Below, in pieces: positions 27,113-34,600 of a stretch of DNA of 64,000 nucleotides (positions are counted from its first letter, which is position 1; every line of letters begins with the position of its first letter). Under the pieces are notes generated by a model. It was given only the letters and a program-made list of their open reading frames with translations. It searched no databases and had not been told where the DNA came from. The stretch comes from Thamnaconus septentrionalis (taxonomy: Eukaryota; Chordata; Actinopteri; Tetraodontiformes; Monacanthidae): contig CM020508.1 of the NCBI GenBank assembly GCA_009823395.1, forward strand, positions 6,860,515-6,924,514. The letters run 5' to 3'. Made by a program: the position numbers and the translations under genes.

Positions 27113-30100
27113 TATGTACTGTATATACACTGTATATACACAAAGAGAACTACAACACAATGACCAACAAGCTGAGCTTCTGACAGAACTACGCTACATT
27201 GTCGTGATAAAAAAAACAAAACAAAACCACAGTCAAAGTCCGCTCACATCTTCAGAAGGCCCAAGTGGATTTCTCCAATCCAAATTTCTGTCTGGGTTTT
27301 TTTTGTTGTTGTTTTTGTTTGTTTTTTGTTTTTGCCAGACTAGGCAATACTCCAGTGAAACACTGCCTCTCAGGTGGGAGTTTGAGTTGCACCTCTACTC
27401 AACAGTTAGCCATTCACACAGGTTGCCCCCCGCTGGGGTGGCCTGCCAATCAGATTGCTGAGCTGGCACACACACACCCACGCCCTGCTTGCTGCCAAGT
27501 GTGTTCCACTCATGGAACTGATGAACTTCATGGAATAAGTGAAGGATGTCTTGGTGCTGGCAGCTCTGACTCGCTCAAATAAAGGGACGATTTATTTGGA
27601 GGCTTTTTGGGGAAAAAAAAAACAAGCAAAAACAAAAAAAAACAAAACAAGGCACAAACTATTTCCTGGAGCGACATAGATTTCCTCCTGAGTGGCTCCA
27701 GCATTACTGTGTCAATAGTTCCAGTGGTTGAGTGGGCATGCCGTGACTAATGGGGTGCTGTTCTGTGTCTTACAGTAAAGAGGAGGCGTCGGCCATCGAG
27801 ACGGAGCTGCTGAGGGACTACAAGTTCGGACAGCAGCAGCTGATTGAGATCTGGGGACAGGCCTGCGCCGTGGCCATTACAAAGGTCTGCGTGTTCCCCT
27901 GCTCTGTTTGTCTCTGCTCCCTCTGTCTGTTTTTATTTCTGCCTCGCCAGTCCTCGCCGACTTTATGAAGCAACTGTTCCCCATTCACCCAGCGGTGGAA
28001 CAGCAGGGTCGGATCCGTTTGCCGTTTTAAAAGCGTGACAGATAACATCGCCCACAGCGTGCTTTTTACGGCATTTAGAAAAAATGTTTTCACTGTGAAA
28101 TGGGCCTGAAATATTGCCTCGATGTGCTGTTTTGCTTTCCGAGCTCTTTTCTCGCATGATTAAAGCGATGGCTCGGCAGTCGCCATTTACTGTGATGTAC
28201 TGTTTGTGTTAAGTCTGTATTTCCACCGGGTCTCTGAACACTTCCTACTGCAAAAGCCAGAACTGGCTGCGGCCTGTTTTCCAAGCCCGTGTTCACATGC
28301 ACGCGGCTATTTTTAAAGGGGCAAAGTGAAACACTGTGTCATGGCTGGGTGGCGGAGTTTTGAGCTTCACCAACACCAAAACAAACCGGCTCCCTGCGCG
28401 TCCTCGGCAGGCCTCCGGAGTAGCGATCGCTGAACCTCCACTGAGCAAACAAGGAAGTCATGATAACGATATAATCATTTTGTCAAAGGATTTTCTTCGA
28501 ATTTCTTCTCTTCCTGTTTTTTTCCCACTGTAAATTAGAATTTGGAGCACAATTTCAGCAGGCTGTCTCCACAAAACTTGAGACTTTATCTGGCATAGCT
28601 TTACTGTTTTTCCCCCAATGTGTGCAACACTGCTTTGTATAAATCGTTAGGCAAATGTAAATGAATGAAGTTTGTCTCATTTCCCTCCCGCTCAAAGCCG
28701 TCCACTGTGAAGTCCAGCCGTGCGTGTCACTCAGCAAACCTTTTTTCGCTAAGTGTTCCTCACCTAATCCCAATTTCTTTTTCAAACAAACCTTCTGCAC
28801 CTTCGCTGAGCCCCTCTGAGCTAATCATCACAAAACCCCAGTCCAGGAGTGACAGGCCTGATTGCACCCCAGGGTCGGGGAAAAGTCAAAACCAGCTGCT
28901 ACTGCTCACACTTTCCTTATTTGCATTAGCTTATATACAAAACGTCCGGCTGTTTTGCCGGGGAAATGTTCTGAGGCTCTGTGCGACGCCGACGTCCAAA
29001 AATTTGCAGCGGCTCTTCAACCTCGGGGCAGAACATGTGAGCTCGCACAGTGGCAGCGCTCGTCCAGCCACGGCGTTCCCGCACCAAAGACTTCATTTCC
29101 TCCGAGATCTGGACTGTGTCAAACTCACAGTCTGCGTGTGTGTGTGTGTGTGTTTGTGTTGAAAACACTGTTAGAATGCACAAACTGCCTGGTGAAAGAC
29201 ATCAACGAGCGAATGAGAGAAGAAAAGAGTCAATGGATCAAGAAAAATAGACAGCTGAAATGTCCAAAATGCACCGTTTCCTATTAGCGACACGTGATAA
29301 AGAAAATGACCGATGCCTGCAAACAATTGCGTGTTTTACAAGCAAACTGATTATTTTGTCATCTCTTGTGTCGGCTGGTGAAATGAGATCCGGCTCAGTG
29401 GCGCCCTTCTTCTCGACAGTGTTCTGGACACACAGGAGGAGCTGGTGAACATCTGGCCCAAAGTAAAGGATTGGATATTTACTGTCGGAAATAGAGAGCA
29501 AAAACTTAGCTGCAAAGCCTATAAAAAATATGCTGTATTTTCCCAGTTGCAGCTATGTCATGAAAATGCGCTTATTCTTGCTAATACTCACGAAGTATGA
29601 GAAAGTAGTGTTTGATCAAAAAAATACATGTTTACCCCAAGTTACTGCAAAGCTAGTCTCAGTATAAATACTTTCACATTAGAGTTGATCCCCCCAAGAA
29701 GGAAAACTACACTGCCCTCCTCAGACAAATTGGCATCAAGCAGAGAGTAAAAAAAACAAAACAAAAAAAAAACAGCGTCTGAGGCGGACGGCGTGCAGCG
29801 TCGAGCGTCGAGTCTCCGAAGCAGCGAGACTTTGTGTTCTCTTCTCGAGTGTGTGTGATTAAAACCCACCACATCCACTTCCCCTCCATTATCATCTGAC
29901 CGCGGCGGGCCCGGCGCCCGGCCCTCCGACCGGCCGCCCAAACAGCGTAGCCTTACTAGACAAACACAGAGCGGGACGGACGCTGCCGCTGCTCGCATGA
30001 CATCACCGCTATTTAGAGGAAATTACAGTCGAAGGAGATGCAGACGGCGTGATTTCACTGCCGAGCCGCCGCTGCTGGCATCGGCCTTCACGCAAACACA

Positions 30101-31602
30101 CGCACACGGCAGAGCCTCCCCGCTCCACATGGATTAGAGGTTTTCCCGAAAGTAATCCCTTCGCAGCGGCCGCTCTATCAGTCTGAGGCTTTTCAACACC
30201 TGAGCTGGAGACGGTGAGAGGCTGTTTTGGTTGCCACACAGCGATGATGAATCGGACGGGCCGCCGTTTGAACGGAAGGTACCCCCTTCCTCCCCCACCG
30301 GCGTGTTAAAAAGCGCCGTGTTCGGCGTAAAGCGGCCGGACGTGTTGTTTCAGCGCCCCCGCTCCTGTTTTCTCAGGATCCCGTGTGCGTTTCAGGTTGA
30401 TTGGAGGTGAAAGAAACATGTGTCTTTGACATTTCCTTCAAAGGGATATTCCCTGGGAGACCTTATTACAATCAAGGCAGGCTGGCAGGCCGGCAGACAG
30501 GTTTTTTTTTTTTTTCTTCTTCGCTTTTTTGTATTTTGGCCAGAGCAGAGCTGAGTGTTGGTGTCGGGGCTCCACGCACGACCCTGCGATCTCTTCGGCT
30601 TCTGTATTTCGGGCCACGAGTGAAACTCCTCGTCCTTGAACAAGTCTGAGGATTTAGTGCAGAGCAGTCGGTCTGACAGTTATTATCAAGTAGCACGGCG
30701 CAAAAAAAAAAAAGAAGTAATGCCATGGTAAAGAATTAAAGACGCGCCACTCCAACTGTGCTCTTGTTCTCTCCATTCTTTCAGTCTGGCCTACATTTTC
30801 ACATGCATTTTTCTCTCCCCTCTTGTGCCTAATTAACGAGTGGAAGTGGATTAAAAATAGATGAAGGAGGCACACATTTTCACTTTCACTCAACGCTTTT
30901 AGAAAATCTCTTAAAATATATCAGGGCTTTAAAAAGTGGATGGTAAATACAGCAAATAAAGAAATAAATGGTGCAACCTTGACATTATAGGCTCATTACA
31001 CTGAGTTAAGACGACGTTACATGATCATTTTGCATAATTGGAATCTACAATTAAACATTTATGGGGAAAGAAAGGCCCCGTAAAAGAGAGAGAGAGAGAG
31101 AGAGAGAGCAGGTTGGAGCCTGCAAAACCACCGCGCTGAGATTACGGGCGAACTGAAAGGTGGAAACGGAGAAAGACGGAGGATGTTGCAAACAACGTGC
31201 AAACGCAGCACTTGGGCCGACGGACGACGGAGGATTCTTCACTTGCTTGGACGCTTCAGACGTCTGAAGCCTCGCTGGCCGGAGGAGGTGCAGCGTGATT
31301 TATAAAGACACAGGCAGCCAGTAAACACATCAGCAGCCGGTTGGCTGCAGTCAGAGAGAGAAGGAGGACAGAAAAGTCTGTTACATGGATTCGACGCCGT
31401 CTCTGAATCTCCTCCAGTCCAGGTTGTTTGCCTTTTCTTTTTTCCTCGCCTGGTTGACCTCCTCCCCCTCTCTCCAGGCCTACCCTCTCAGCTCGCTGAC
31501 CAAGAAGCAGCCCACGGTGCTGGTCATCTGCGGCCCGGAGCAGAACGGCTCCATCGGCCTGGTGTGCGCGCGACACCTGCGCATGTTCGTAAGTAAACTG
31601 TC

Positions 31603-31633
<31 letters not shown>

Positions 31634-34600
31634 ACTCGGGTGACTGTGGATCACAGAGCTCAGAACTCTTAAGGTTCCATACATACAGATTAAGCCATAC
31701 AATTAGACAATAAGAGGGTGGGTGGAGTTCATCAACAAGGAGGATGTGTCAGACAGTGTTGGTGAGTAATCTATTACATCATAATTACTTTATCAAGTAA
31801 CAAGTCCGTTACTTTTCAGAAATATTTTGCAAGCTAAAAATGTCTCATTATCCACAAAATGTCTGAAATTTAGAAAAGCAACCGAAAACAACAATGTCAC
31901 AGATTATTTTACCTTTTTTCAACTAAAGTGAACAGTAATAAGTAATTGATTACTTATGGACGAACAAAGTAGTTAAAAAGTAATCAGATTACTTTAAAAG
32001 GAGTAATCAGTATTTTGATTACTTTTATGGAGTAATCCCAACCACGCTGGTGTCAGAGCCCTTCGTGACATCACAAATGACTGCTTTCCAGATCTGTCTG
32101 AGAGGCGCAGCGATAAAAACCAGTAAAGGCTGTTCTCAAGTGGAGAAGGCCTCATACCATGATTTTTTCATTTCCTTTTTGTTTCCTTTTTGTTGCCGCG
32201 AGTGAACACGCAAGAAAAAAGAGCTACTAAAGCGCTGCTCCTTCCCATCATCAGAGCACCGGCGCAGCAGATCAGCGGCGCCAGATGTGAGCGGTGGCAG
32301 TAGCAGCAGTCCGCTGAGGGCCGCAGACACAAATTATAGCTGGAAAACATCGGCAAAGTGAAATTTTGCACAACATGGGAGCTCGAAGACGTCACCGTGT
32401 GTCAAGACAAACAGAGGCGTGGGGGGTTGTGGGGGGCGGGGGGTGGGGTGGGGGGGGGGCAGCGCGGACCGTCTGCGCTTTAAATTTCTCTTCGGCTCCT
32501 GTAAACGTCTCGGAGCAGTTATCCCATTACGCTCCCCGCAGGGCCACTCAGACAGCCGTGATGTCATGCTATTGTTACTCTCGTTAAAGCCACGCTTGTG
32601 TTCGGCAGCGCGGCCACGACGTGACATCATGGCCATGATGTCATATCATATCATGTCATGTGAGGGTTATTTATTTATTTATTTAGTCTTGTTAAAAAGT
32701 GCAGAAAATTTCAGTCACCCGTGCGTCAGCACCAATCTCTGATTTTATACGACGGGGGAAATATGATCTGTCTTTCTGGCCTCTCTGGTTTATAATGGAA
32801 TTCGCCATATGCGACTGATATTATATGACGAATTTAATAGTTCTGATCAAAGAACTCACCCACTTTATCAGTCTTATTGTTGATTCTTAATCTAATGATT
32901 TTACCGTCTGCCACCCTCGCATTTAGCAAAGCCTTTACTGCATCTTCAAATGCGCTTTGCTGCAAAGCTGATTGTTTTATTACTACATTAATCATTATTA
33001 TGATTATTATTATTATTATTATTGCATATATTCCCAGAGTGAGTATAGTCAGCCACGGCTGACCGGCCATGAACGCGCTGGTCTGTTCTGACCGGGAGAA
33101 TCTCGAGCGCTTCCCTTGGACTACAGACGACTCACCCGCTGAATGCTTGCGTGTTTTCCACAGTGCGACATGATGTCTGTCAAAAAGAGAGACATGCAAG
33201 GATGCACGTGATACACATGCGCACGCGCAAGTGCGCTCCCCTTGGCCCAGAGCTGCGAATGCGATGGGACAGAGCGCAGACACGAGTCATCGCATGCAAA
33301 CAAGGGCGGCCGAGTTTCGCTTCTCACGTCACCGCGACACACCCGACTTCTCCAAACGCACCGTTCCCAGTTAGATGCTCGTAGTGAAAATGTAAAATAT
33401 CGCAAGATGACTTGAATCTGAATAAAATCAGCTCCGTTGAATTCAGAATTGAAGAAAAATGTGGAGCCCAGCCATCGTCTTCAGGAGTGTTTCCTTTGGT
33501 CCTAAAATCCTTTAGAATCCACAACCAATCAGCTTCAATTATGAATTTTAAAAAAGGTGCCAGCTAGCTAGGGTAGAATGTGACGGTTCTACCCTCGTCT
33601 AAAAATATACAGTATATATATATGTATACATAGGAGAACAACAGGATGGAGGAGCTTCTACAGATTGAAAACGATGGATGGTGCCAAAGAGGTGAACGTG
33701 AAAGCTGCAGTAGCAACAGTTTTAGCACATTAAATGGATTATGGGCTGCTGCTGATGCACCCGTTTTCTCCTTCTTCTGACTGACTTTGAAAACAGTTTA
33801 GTGGAACTCTGTGTATGGCAGTTAGCGCCTCTGGCTAAAGTTGACTGGTCGGTTTTCAACGGCCCAGCTGGACACTTAAACTAAATCCCAGAGGGACAGA
33901 CTGCGTTCGAATGTGACGTCTCAGCTTCTGCTTCTGTCTTTCAACTCCTCTCGCCTCGTGTTGCGAGTCGTCTGCAACCTCCTATGACGTCAACAGAGCA
34001 ACCCCCTTGAGTGAGCAACGCTCGCAGTGGCTGTGTATGTTTTGTCTTACCCCGGTTGCCAAAAGTTGTTCTGGAGTTGTGAGCGAGATGACTTCAGGTT
34101 ATCGGTAGCTGTGTCCGTTTGCCCGCGCTGAAGGTTCCCGTCCCTGAAGAGGCAGCAAGCGGCCGGTGTGAGTTGACGGATCACTTCCTGAGTCGGTCTG
34201 CGTCAGCCACATCTGAAAAACAGCTCATTGGCGATGTTACTTGGTTTTATTCCGGACAAAATAGGTCAAAGAAACTGGCTTTTGCCAAAGCAGAGCTCTG
34301 CTGTGGAACATCCATGACTGAGGTCCAGACTAGCTTATTGTCTTTATTTTTTCCCCCCACTTTGCAGGAATACGAGCCCACCATCTACCACCCGAAACGC
34401 TCCACGCAGACTCTGCACCAGGACTTCACAGTACAGTGCGAGAAGATGGACATCCCTTTTCTCTCCTACCTCCCCACAGAGGTCAGCAGCAGTGCGCTTT
34501 GTGTGATTAGCATGCTAAATACTGTTGACTTGCAATTTCTTGGATGTTTATGATTGTAATGTAATAAAGAGAATAAAAAGTTCTGAAAGGGACTCTTTGC

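Larger units (their letters stand above)
3097..27775 (+). other. yjefn3: yjefn3 intron 1 (24.7 kb), non-coding
   Basis: No additional exon with family similarity was found inside this intron on either strand. It holds many microsatellites, a V-SINE-like insertion with an older tail copy (10593-11128), a RecQ-like coding fragment (12604-12705), a Tc1 relic (14556-15057), a tRNA-like box A/box B pair (15144-15197), a hAT-type fragment (about 16278-16620) and copies of a dispersed repeat around 22.99-26.1 kb. Large parts are non-repetitive, with mixed AT-rich motifs and CpG-bearing patches that could be regulatory. No conservation data are available to confirm this. Confidence 0.7.
31589..34367 (+). 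other. yjefn3: yjefn3 intron 3 (2.8 kb)
   Basis: Non-coding. It holds a CAA repeat, a hAT-type MITE, a G-rich tract (32420-32459), a perfect 22-bp palindrome (32622-32643), an ATT repeat (33003-33031) and a TATA-type simple stretch (33603-33632). No further exon was found. Confidence 0.75.
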
